This document shows positions 1 through 7,100 of a stretch of DNA of 9,640 nucleotides, one piece after another. This DNA comes from Chloroflexota bacterium (GTDB lineage Bacteria > Chloroflexota > Anaerolineae > Promineifilales > Promineifilaceae), in contig CP070688.1 in assembly GCA_020353135.1 (NCBI GenBank), forward strand, positions 2,853,949 through 2,863,588, in the 5' to 3' direction. The translations under genes and the position numbers were made by a program. Numbering within the stretch: the stretch's first letter is position 1; each line of letters begins with the position of its first letter. Below the pieces are notes generated by a model. The model made no database searches and was not told the origin of the DNA. It saw only the letters and a program-made list of their open reading frames with translations.

Positions 1-88
1 CCGGGAATAGGACGACGACAGCGCGCCGGTCAGCCGGCCGCGAACAGCAAACAATTCCAATATCAAGTGAAGGAGAAAAATAAAGAAA

Positions 89-625
89 ATGGGAACACTG
101 ATCGCAATCACATATGACGACGAACAATCTGGTCGCGCTGCCTTCAACGCCTTGGGCGACCTGCAGAAACAGCAGCTTCTTCAGCTTGAAGATGCAGCCT
201 TTGCCACAAAAGACGAGAAAGGGAAAGTAAAGATCAAGCAGACCCTTGAAAAACAACATACGGGCGCCGCTGCCAGTTTCGGCTTCTTCTGGGGCTTCCT
301 GATCGGCCTCATCTTTGGCGGGCCGCTCTTTTGGGGTCTATTTACAGCGCTGTTGGCCGGCCTGTTTTCCAAGGGCACGGATCTGGGAATCGATAACGAA
401 TTCATGAAGGAAGTCAGCAACTCGCTGGAGCCCGGCGGGTCAGCCATCTTTGCCCTGGTCGTTAAGTCAACGCCCGACAAGGTTCAGGCCGAAATGAAAA
501 AGTACGGCGGGCACTTAGCCCAGACGTCCCTCTCCGAAGAGGACGAACAAAAGCTCCGCCAGGCGTTGGAGCATGACGATGTAAAAGCCGGCGTGGAAGA
601 TACCTTGGATTTCGACGACGAATAA
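89..625 (+). CDS. DUF1269-family small membrane protein
   Basis: A 178-residue protein of the DUF1269 type, a family of unknown molecular function often found with envelope or stress genes. The N-terminus (MGTLIAITYDDEQSG) has the family's short beta-strand start, followed by a charged segment (residues about 25-57). A glycine-rich hydrophobic stretch at about 58-95 (GFFWGFLIGLIFGG, then FWGLFTALLAGLF) could form one or two membrane passes. The C-terminal part (about 102-178) is soluble and ends in an acidic tail (DTLDFDDE). The ATG is preceded by AAGGAG at 70-75, a slightly long 13-base spacing. A perfect hairpin follows at 671-698. A broken second copy of this family's start lies at 2888, so the locus once held two paralogues. 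Family assignment is by recognition of the N-terminus and layout; the function is unknown. Confidence 0.85.
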   Translation: MGTLIAITYDDEQSGRAAFNALGDLQKQQLLQLEDAAFATKDEKGKVKIKQTLEKQHTGAAASFGFFWGFLIGLIFGGPLFWGLFTALLAGLFSKGTDLGIDNEFMKEVSNSLEPGGSAIFALVVKSTPDKVQAEMKKYGGHLAQTSLSEEDEQKLRQALEHDDVKAGVEDTLDFDDE

Positions 626-670
626 AATGCGGAGAAAGAACTGTAGTCGTTAGACAACTGGTCGACCTGG

Positions 671-698
671 GGGTAGGCCTACTTCCGTAGGCCTACCC
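671..698 (+). terminator. Perfect 12-bp hairpin after the DUF1269 gene
   Basis: GGGTAGGCCTAC at 671-682 pairs without mismatch with GTAGGCCTACCC at 687-698, leaving a four-base TTCC loop closed by C-G. It sits 46 bases after the DUF1269 stop, where a terminator is expected, but there is no T-run on either side. It may be a factor-assisted terminator, an mRNA 3'-end stabiliser, or, as DNA, a palindromic protein site. The pairing is certain; the role is inferred. Confidence 0.5.
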
Positions 699-761
699 AA
701 TCTCAAGATCAGGTCATTGCCATTTCCATAGAAGCCCACCGGCTGAATCAAAGCCGACTTC

Positions 762-776
762 TTTAGATCTTCTAAA
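762..776. promoter_or_regulatory. Inverted repeat just upstream of the K+ channel gene
   Basis: TTTAGA (762-767) and TCTAAA (771-776) are perfect inverted half-sites separated by TCT, ending 6 bases before the GTG at 783. The position suits an operator or a weak RNA hairpin near the translation start. It is short and AT-rich, so chance is a real possibility. No convincing -35/-10 pair was seen in 626-782. Confidence 0.25.
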
Positions 777-782
777 TCCTGA

Positions 783-1604
783 GTGATTCGTATGACCAAA
801 GAACCCGAAAGAACAGAGCAAGATCAATCAGAGGCTGTGCGCTTGCACAGCACATCATACGATCTGTTTATTCTGTTTCTCACTATCTATTCGCTTATCG
901 TGATGGTGCTCTTGCTGGTGCCCTGGCTCAGCGAAGCAGCCAGAACCACATTGCTTTTTATCGATACTATCATTTGCATCATCTTCTTGGGAGATTTCTT
1001 GAGCAATCTTCGCCGATCAGGGAGCAAGAGCCAATACTTCTTCAGGGGAGGCGGTTGGCTGGACTTGCTGGGCAGTATACCGGCGATCCCTATCTTCCGA
1101 CTGGCGCGATTGGCGCGCCTCGCCCGGATTTTGCGATTCATGCGCGGCGAAGATCGACAGGATATCATTGACGAGTTCCTAGCCAATCGAGCCCAGAGTA
1201 CCCTTTTCGTCACGATTCTGATCGCCATCGTCGTCCTATCTATCTCGGCTATCTTTGTGCTTCAAGTGGAGAGTCGCTCGGATGAAGCCAACATAACAAC
1301 CGGCGGAGATGCCTTCTGGTGGGCTTTTGTCACCATCACCACAGTTGGCTATGGCGATTACTACCCGACAACCTTAACCGGCCGGATCATGGCCATGATC
1401 CTGATGACATTGGGTATTGCCATCTTTGGTGTCCTGGCTAGTTTCCTGTCGACTGTCTTCATAGCACAGGAAGAAGAGGAAATGTCAGACGAAATGATCG
1501 AATTGCACGGCATGCTGTCCTCGCTGCAAAGGGACAACACGGAGATCAAGAACCAGCTTCAAGCATTGAGGCAGGCGCTACAGGACGAGAAAACGCCTGA
1601 TTAG
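783..1604 (+). CDS. Voltage-gated potassium channel (six-TM, Kv-like)
   Basis: A 273-residue K+-selective channel subunit, expected to act as a tetramer in the cytoplasmic membrane. Predicted S1 is about 27-48, S2 about 55-74 and S3 about 92-104. The S4 has arginines at 106, 109, 112, 115, 118 and 121, exactly every third residue, the hallmark of a voltage sensor. S5 is about 138-162. The pore helix leads to the selectivity filter TVGYGD at 187-192, then S6 at about 203-227. The C-terminus (229-268) is charged and probably coiled-coil (EEEEMSDEMIELHGMLSSLQ). Length and layout match prokaryotic Kv channels such as KvAP or KvLm, with no RCK domain. The start is ambiguous: GTG at 783 or ATG at 792, neither with a strong Shine-Dalgarno. 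The MscS-like gene starts 7 bases after the stop, implying one transcript. Confidence 0.93.
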   Translation: MIRMTKEPERTEQDQSEAVRLHSTSYDLFILFLTIYSLIVMVLLLVPWLSEAARTTLLFIDTIICIIFLGDFLSNLRRSGSKSQYFFRGGGWLDLLGSIPAIPIFRLARLARLARILRFMRGEDRQDIIDEFLANRAQSTLFVTILIAIVVLSISAIFVLQVESRSDEANITTGGDAFWWAFVTITTVGYGDYYPTTLTGRIMAMILMTLGIAIFGVLASFLSTVFIAQEEEEMSDEMIELHGMLSSLQRDNTEIKNQLQALRQALQDEKTPD

Positions 1605-1611
1605 GCTCGTC

Positions 1612-2850
1612 ATGAAGAAGTCGCTTCTGTTATTTGTTACGACTCTCGCACTCGCACTCCTTGCCGGCTGCTCCGGAGAGATCTCCGCCGATCAGATAGA
1701 TGCTGATCCTGGGACCGGGCCGGTATCCCAGTGGGTGGAGCAACTCGTCGATCAAACAGAATTGTCCGAGAGAGAGCTTCTCGGTCTAGCGGTGAGTGAC
1801 TGGATAAACCTGGGGGTATCAATCCTGCTCGTCGTAGGTGGATATCTCCTGGGCATGGTGCTGGTCCGGCGAGTGTTTCCGCCCTTGCTCCAACGCACTT
1901 TTGGTGCGCCTGGGGAAAAGTGGCTGAAAGTCAATGGATCGGATATTACGTGGCTGATCGTCGTCCTCGTTCTCGGTCTGGCTACAAGACGGCTGAATTT
2001 CATCGACGATAGTCTGAAGGATTTCTTGGATGGCCTCTACTTCTTCCTGCTGTTGCTCATCAGCTTTCGCATTGTCTGGCGACTCATTGGCTTTGTTGGC
2101 GCAGAGTACCAGGAGCAAGCAGTTGTTGAAGGACGCGAGGCCGAGTTAGCGCCGGTCATTGTACTGATCGAGCGTCTTCTTCGCGCGGTTGCCATTGTGG
2201 CCGCTTTGGCCGTTGGGTTAGCTCAATTAGGTGTGAATATTGGCGTTCTTCTTGCCGGATTGGGCCTGGCGGGTTTAGCCCTTTCTCTCGCTGCCCAAGA
2301 CACCATCGGGGACGGCATCGCCGGATTCCTGATATTGGTCGACCGGCCCTTCCGCATCGGCGATCGGATCGAAATAGAAGGCGCCGGCACATGGGGTGAT
2401 GTGGTCGAGGTTGGCCTGCGCACGACAAGCATCCGCACTCGAGACAACCGCATGGTCATCGTTCCCAATTCCATCATTGGCAAGAACCAGGTGATCAACT
2501 ATACGTTTCCCGATCCGCGTTACCGTGTCGAAACACATGTGCACGTTGCTTACGACACCGACATCGAAGAGGCCAGAAGAGTCATTATCAAAGCGGTGCG
2601 CAAGGTGGATGGGGTGCTCCCGAATAAACCGGTAGACGCTCTCTACATCGAAATGGGCCAATCGGCCATTGTGTTACGGGCGCGCTGGTGGATCGAATCA
2701 TATACTGACACGCGACATATTTTTGACAGGGTCAATTCAGAGGTTCACAACGCGCTTGCTGAGGCTGAAATCAAGATACCCTACTCGACCCTCGACTTGA
2801 ACGTCAACCTCGATCCGAATCAGCTAAATCCTTCTTCTGAAGAAATCTGA
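1612..2850 (+). CDS. MscS-family mechanosensitive ion channel with lipoprotein signal
   Basis: A 412-residue small-conductance mechanosensitive channel, which releases solutes when membrane tension rises after osmotic downshock. Membrane segments are predicted at about 64-86, 111-127, 141-162, 183-205 and 207-231. The last is the Gly/Ala-rich pore helix (GVLLAGLGLAGLALSLAAQD), followed by the family signature GDGIAGFLILVDRPFRIGD and the beta-domain motif LRTTSIRTRDN...VIVPNS (269-287). The C-terminal cytoplasmic vestibule domain runs to about residue 405. Unusually, the N-terminus is a lipoprotein signal peptide with lipobox LAGC and Cys20 as the predicted lipidated residue. That would put the N-terminus outside, which agrees with five helices and a cytoplasmic C-terminus. 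No good Shine-Dalgarno precedes the ATG, so translational coupling to the K+ channel gene seven bases upstream is likely. Confidence 0.93.
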   Translation: MKKSLLLFVTTLALALLAGCSGEISADQIDADPGTGPVSQWVEQLVDQTELSERELLGLAVSDWINLGVSILLVVGGYLLGMVLVRRVFPPLLQRTFGAPGEKWLKVNGSDITWLIVVLVLGLATRRLNFIDDSLKDFLDGLYFFLLLLISFRIVWRLIGFVGAEYQEQAVVEGREAELAPVIVLIERLLRAVAIVAALAVGLAQLGVNIGVLLAGLGLAGLALSLAAQDTIGDGIAGFLILVDRPFRIGDRIEIEGAGTWGDVVEVGLRTTSIRTRDNRMVIVPNSIIGKNQVINYTFPDPRYRVETHVHVAYDTDIEEARRVIIKAVRKVDGVLPNKPVDALYIEMGQSAIVLRARWWIESYTDTRHIFDRVNSEVHNALAEAEIKIPYSTLDLNVNLDPNQLNPSSEEI

Positions 2851-2874
2851 AATTGTTTAACTATCACACATTTC

Positions 2875-2880
2875 AAGGAG
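2875..2880 (+). promoter_or_regulatory. Shine-Dalgarno of the broken DUF1269 copy
   Basis: AAGGAG lies 7 bases before the ATG at 2888. It is intact although the reading frame it serves stops after 16 codons. The context (AAGGAGAAATACG then ATG) resembles that of the full DUF1269 gene at 70-91 (AAGGAGAAAAATAAAGAAA then ATG). Confidence 0.5.
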
Positions 2881-2887
2881 AAATACG

Positions 2888-2956
2888 ATGAGTGAGTTAA
2901 TTGTGATTACCTATGATACAGAAGATTCGGCCGGATAGGTTGATAGTCTGCCTTGA
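2888..2956 (+). pseudogene. Truncated DUF1269 paralogue remnant
   Basis: The ATG at 2888 opens MSELIVITYDTEDSAG and then meets TAG at 2936-2938. The intact DUF1269 protein upstream starts MGTLIAITYDDEQSGR, so M, LI, ITYD, E and S coincide in the same order. After the TAG the same frame continues VDSLP and meets TGA at 2954-2956. Nothing resembling the rest of the family (membrane stretch, C-terminal half) follows before the next gene at 3028. I read this as the start of a second DUF1269 gene whose body was deleted, leaving its ribosome binding site. An alternative is that the 16-codon frame is now used as a leader peptide for the acidic protein gene 89 bases downstream, which also begins MSEL. 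No promoter was recognised. Confidence 0.6.
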
Positions 2957-3027
2957 TTAACGTAAGATTACCAAGGTTATCTTTACTCCGGCAGGTTTAA
3001 AAACTCAAACAAGGGAGAAGCAAAAAG

Positions 3028-3804
3028 ATGAGTGAATTAGAGCAATCAGCGGAATCCTACGGTGATGAACTGACGCAACAGGGCGTAGCGGACCTGACCG
3101 AAGGTCTGGACGACCTGGAGCTTGCAGCTGCAGCGGAAGACGTATCAAAGGCAGCCATTGCCGCCGGCGCCAGCGATGTCACTCGCGGCGTGGATGAAAT
3201 GATCGTAGCCGATCGCCTGGCACAGTTAAGCGAGATCGTCGGCGAGGCCGGCGTGACGGACGTGGCCGAGGGTCTTGAGCTTTTGGAGGCCTCAGAGGAC
3301 GTCGATCTCTTTAGCGCCATGGTAGGCCTGATGAGCGCCGCAGATGTGGAGCGCGGCCTGGAATTGGCCCGGATCGCCGGAGAATTGACGGCCATTAGCG
3401 ATGTGGTGGACCTGCTAGAAATGCCGATCCTGTCCGATATCCTTCAGTCACGAGGCTCGGCGTTAGAGGTGGCCGCCGTCGACGTGATGCTGCAGGCGGT
3501 GGGCACTCGGGCGCTGTCCGTAGCCATGAGTGATGAGGCTAAACGCATCTCTGATCTGGGCGCCGAAGAAGCGGCCGAAGGGTTGGCCCGATTGGCGGCA
3601 TCAGCCGGCCTGGCAGCGACCAGTGATGAGCTTGGTTTAGCTGGAGCTGAACTAACAGCTCAAGGAATAGCCGAGGTTGAAACTGGCGCAGCTCTCGGAG
3701 ATGCCGCTCGGGAGATGGCAGTTGAAGGTGTGGGTGAAGTCGCCGAAGGCGCCGCAGAGTTAGGCGCCGCGGCCGCTCTTGAAGATAGCGAACAAGACGA
3801 ATAA
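3028..3804 (+). CDS. Highly acidic Ala-rich repeat protein, unrecognised family
   Basis: I do not recognise this 258-residue protein. It has 57 Asp/Glu against 11 Lys/Arg (only two Lys), no Cys, Trp, His or Asn, and a single Pro, so it is strongly acidic and probably helical. It has no signal peptide or membrane segment and looks cytoplasmic. The motif G-x-x-[D/E]-[V/L/A]-x-x-G-[L/V/A] recurs at residues 19, 47, 75 and 103 (Ser for Gly in the last), an exact 28-residue period, and again at 178, 213 and 234 with looser spacing. Examples are GVADLTEGL, GASDVTRGV and GVTDVAEGL. The start has a good Shine-Dalgarno (AAGGGAG, 3011-3017). A perfect hairpin and then a gene for an arginine-rich peptide follow, suggesting a charged partner pair. 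That function is inference; the codon pattern and strong ribosome binding site support a real gene. Confidence 0.8.
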   Translation: MSELEQSAESYGDELTQQGVADLTEGLDDLELAAAAEDVSKAAIAAGASDVTRGVDEMIVADRLAQLSEIVGEAGVTDVAEGLELLEASEDVDLFSAMVGLMSAADVERGLELARIAGELTAISDVVDLLEMPILSDILQSRGSALEVAAVDVMLQAVGTRALSVAMSDEAKRISDLGAEEAAEGLARLAASAGLAATSDELGLAGAELTAQGIAEVETGAALGDAAREMAVEGVGEVAEGAAELGAAAALEDSEQDE

Positions 3805-3832
3805 GCAATTGAAGATCAGTATCGTGGCTCAA

Positions 3833-3861
3833 CGAGTGGCCCAATTGTATTGGGCCACTCG
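3833..3861 (+). terminator. Perfect 12-bp hairpin between acidic-protein and Arg-rich genes
   Basis: CGAGTGGCCCAA (3833-3844) pairs perfectly with TTGGGCCACTCG (3850-3861) around a TTGTA loop. It starts 29 bases after the acidic-protein stop and ends 15 bases before the Shine-Dalgarno of the Arg-rich gene. AAAAGTCCACC follows directly and a TTTT comes only 10 bases later, so it is not a standard U-tract terminator. It may be a partial terminator, an RNA processing or stability element that sets the ratio of the two products, or a protein-binding palindrome. Confidence 0.5.
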
Positions 3862-3876
3862 AAAAGTCCACCTTTT

Positions 3877-3882
3877 AAGGAG
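3877..3882 (+). promoter_or_regulatory. Shine-Dalgarno of the Arg-rich peptide gene
   Basis: AAGGAG is placed 9 bases before the ATG at 3892, close to ideal. This decides the ATG at 3892 over the GTG at 3887, which is only 4 bases away and would open a different, unrecognisable frame. Confidence 0.7.
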
Positions 3883-3891
3883 TTGAGTGCT

Positions 3892-3978
3892 ATGCCTGCA
3901 AGAAGAAGAACAGCCCGTCGGGCGGGGCGTCGTACAGCACGCCGCACTTCAAGGCGCACATCGAGACGCAGACGCTAG
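3892..3978 (+). CDS. Arginine-rich 28-residue protamine-like peptide
   Basis: A 28-codon frame from ATG to TAG. Of 28 residues 15 are Arg, with 4 Thr, 2 Ser, 4 Ala, one Gly and one Pro, and no acidic residue. After MPAR, RR pairs occur at 5-6, 9-10, 13-14, 17-18, 21-22 and 25-26, a strict four-residue repeat of the form [T/A][A/G/S]RR, ending RRRR. Arginine is spelled with five different codons (AGA, AGG, CGT, CGC, CGG), so the protein repeat is not just a simple DNA repeat. A near-ideal Shine-Dalgarno precedes it. Such composition is known in protamines, viral nucleic-acid-packing arms and some histone-like tails, so binding of DNA, RNA, polyphosphate or the acidic protein just upstream is plausible but inferred. 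RRTS at 17-20 and 21-24 resembles a basophilic kinase site. It has no recognised family. Confidence 0.7.
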   Translation: MPARRRTARRAGRRTARRTSRRTSRRRR

Positions 3979-4164
3979 ACCTATAAGAGGTCGGGAAACA
4001 AAACCAGCTAGCTCGAGTCATCACCAATTCAGTTCACATCATCCTGCGTTTTGTCCGCAGTCTGTTAGCGCTGCCTATAACCCCGCAATTTGGAGCTAAA
4101 TGAGGTATTATGATGTTACCCTAGCGTCTGGCTACCTCTTTAACCAAGCTCCGAGGATCAACTT

Positions 4165-7100
4165 ATGGCTAGTGAAGGACGCCCCATGATCAATTGGCGA
4201 GGGATAGCGATTACGGGACTGGCCTATGGCGGCGGGTTGATGGCCGGCAACATCGTCGCGCAGATCCTGTTTAGCTTGATTAGTCCTCTGCCGTATGGCT
4301 GGCTTGGCGAGGCAGCCCGGCTACTCATCGGGATCCTGGTCGTAATGATCGTCACCGGATCTGGCGCTGCGATAGGCGGCTTCCTGGGCGGCTGGACACT
4401 GCCAGTTATCGGCAAGCCAATGGGGAAATACGGTTACGCCTGGCGGAGCGCGCTCTCGGTCGGTCTCGTTTATGGGACATTCCTGGTCGTGGCCGTCTTC
4501 GCCATATCTTCGCTGACCGTACGGGACGCTGCCTTACTGCCGGTCAGTCCGTTCATGCAGGTCTATATGCTGGTGGGCCTTATCACTGGGGCGCTCATCG
4601 GATTGCTTCTTGGACTTACGACGGTGGGCTGGCGCCTCACCGGCTCATTGGTCCTGGCAGGAATGGCCGGTTTCGGGCTTGGCGGCGCCGCCCTTGGCGC
4701 GGCGATCTGGGCCTATTTGAACACTGCCCCTCCTGGCGCGATCTATGATGGTCAGTACGCCTATTTGATGATTGGCTTATTCATTTTTGGCTTGTTTGGA
4801 GGACTGGCCATAGGATTGGCCTACGATAGATTAGCGCGAAGGGCTTCGGATCATGCGCCTAAACCGCCGCGACGCTGGATTCGTTATGCCGCCTATGCCC
4901 TCGTAGGGCTCATTGCCCTCTGGCTCGCGATGCAGTTGCGGCCGTTCTTCGCATTTCTGCAAGATTACTTAACCCCAAGATGGGCCTTGGATACAGAGAC
5001 CATTGCCGCAGATTCGGTCGGTACCCACTGGCAGGTGAGTTCGCCATTCCAAGACGAGATCGCCGAAGTTGAGGCGTTGGATTTGAGCGTAGGCAAGCCG
5101 GGCGCGTTGGCTCTGGCTTCGATTGAAAGGACGGACGCCAGCGCAGATGTGGCTCTGCGGATAGCGCAATTTGAAGGTGATGGAGCGGCCGCATGGGGAC
5201 CGCCGGTCAGCGTCTCAGATTCGCCCTCAGAGTTACACGCAATCAGCGTGGCCGCCGATGCCACAGGCGATATTCACGTTGCCTGGTTGGAGGGCGACGA
5301 TGGCGTCGCCTATTACAGTCGCTGTTCTAACGTCGATTGTATGGTGCCTCGGCCGCTCACAGATGCGGCCGTCAGTTGCTCCTCGGGATCGGAAGGTCCG
5401 GATGCTCTTACGATAGACGTGGCCGCCAGCCCCGATGGGACGGTCATGGCGGTCTGGTCCGATCCACAGGGTGGTCTGGCCTATCGCACCTTGCCGGATG
5501 GCGAACCAGATTGTGTGCCATTGCCGGGGGACGCAGCCACAGGTACTTTTTCGCTCGCCAGCCGGCCTGCATCCGGTTTCTCGCTTACACTCGCCGATCG
5601 ACAAAACGCTGTCTGGCTGATGGAATACGCAAACGATGGTTGGGGCTCGGCGGCCGTTGAAATCGGCGCCGGCGTCCGACCCGATCTGCTGGTAACTGAG
5701 TATGGATCTGCACTCGTCGTGTGGTGCGCCGAAGGTGGCGGGGTTGAGTTGTGGAACGATGGGCAAACCGAACTGCTTTCGCAGCTTTCGTGTAAGAACA
5801 AACCAGCTATCGCCCTTGACGGGGACGGCCGATACCATGTCGTGTGGCGGTCCGATCAAGTTGAAGACGTGTTGGGCGAAGTGAAGCAGGACGAAGTCCT
5901 CTATGAAACGATTGGCGATGGCGAATCGTGGAGCGAACCGATGATCGTCGCCCGGCTCGAAGAGTCTTCTGACTACGGGATGGTCAGCGATCCGACCGGC
6001 GAATTGCATCTGGCCTGGAACGACCTGGATCCTGCGATTCACTATGCCCGGCAGCGGGCTTATGAGTGCGATCCCGGCGTGCTGGCGGGTGCCGAAGCCG
6101 GATTGTACCAGGTGGCCAGCCAGGGTGGATATCGGCCCCAAGACGATGTGATCCCCTTCTGCCAGAATAAGTACGAAGAGATGTTCTTCACGCCTACCGT
6201 CGACCCCGCGTTCTCCGAGAAAGAACCAACCCTGAACGGGGGATACGACGACTACGCTGAGTTAGTGCTGCAAGCGGATCACGAAGTGCTCTTCACGACG
6301 ATGGCCTACTCCAAGGCCGTCAATCAGGATAGCCCCGGCGCGGTACAGGCCCAAGCTGTTGTCGATCTGTACGAGAAGGTAAAGGCCAATCCCGAGAATT
6401 ACCCACGCGGAATGACTGTCCGGCTCCTGCTGGGTAATTCGCCGACAATCAACTTCGAACTGCTGGAATCTGATGGCGGGCTATGGTACATACTGGAAGA
6501 TCTACAGGCGGCCGGATTGGAGAAGATGGTTGACCCGGAATTGGGATGGCGGGTGGAGGTTGGAAACTATTCGGGCCGCTATCCGTACAGCCATGTCAAG
6601 ACCATGATCATCGACGGCGAGACGGTGGTCGCCTCCGGCTTTAATCATGAGTACAAACCTTTGCCCCAGGATCACCCGTCTGGTCTGGGCAAGGGAGACA
6701 CAGATACAGCTTTGGTGATAACCGGCCCAGTCGCCCAGCACTCGCGGCAGATCTACGACCGGTTGTGGACGGGAGCCATTCAACGTTACTGCCCGGACCT
6801 ATCGCTCAGTGAAACCGAATTACGCCTGACTTGCGAAGATTCGCGAGGAGTGCCGGACCATGCGCCGGAGGTTATGCGCTATTCACAGGCAGATGACGAT
6901 GCGGTCGCCTTCTCGATGTTCAGGAGCCACGTGTATGACGAGGCGGACCAACAGATTTTGGCGGCCTTTCATTCGGCCGAGGAGAGCATTGACGTAGCCC
7001 AGGCCATGTTCAGTGCGGAGTTGATCTGCAACCTCAACCATTTCTTTGATGTTTGCGACTTCGGCCAGGCGCTTCCGTATATGGAGGCGTTAATGGACGC

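Noticed and set aside
3..83. An open frame at the left edge with an Arg/Thr-rich stretch (RTTTARRSAGRE) ending at TAA 81-83, faintly like the Arg-rich peptide.
   Set aside because: No start is visible, it is only 26 codons and overlaps the DUF1269 ribosome binding site; it could be the tail of an upstream gene but cannot be supported here.
3057..3395. A Ser/Ala/Arg-rich minus-strand frame opposite the acidic protein.
   Set aside because: It arises from the reverse complement of Ala/Glu/Asp codons; no ribosome binding site and no family.
3887..4099. A 70-codon + frame opening with GTG at 3887, overlapping the Arg-rich peptide gene.
   Set aside because: GTG lies only 4 bases from the Shine-Dalgarno, the product has no family flavour, and the ATG frame at 3892 has better spacing and a regular protein repeat.
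4102..4138. GAGGTA and TACCTC inverted repeat, and a TATTAT box at 4106, upstream of the PLD gene.
   Set aside because: The stem is 6 bp across a 25-base loop and no -35 element lies at proper spacing from TATTAT; not convincing as hairpin or promoter.
5233..6141. A 302-codon minus-strand open frame inside the PLD gene.
   Set aside because: It is a shadow of the propeller-like region, with no recognisable domain; the + strand frame is continuous through to two HKD motifs.
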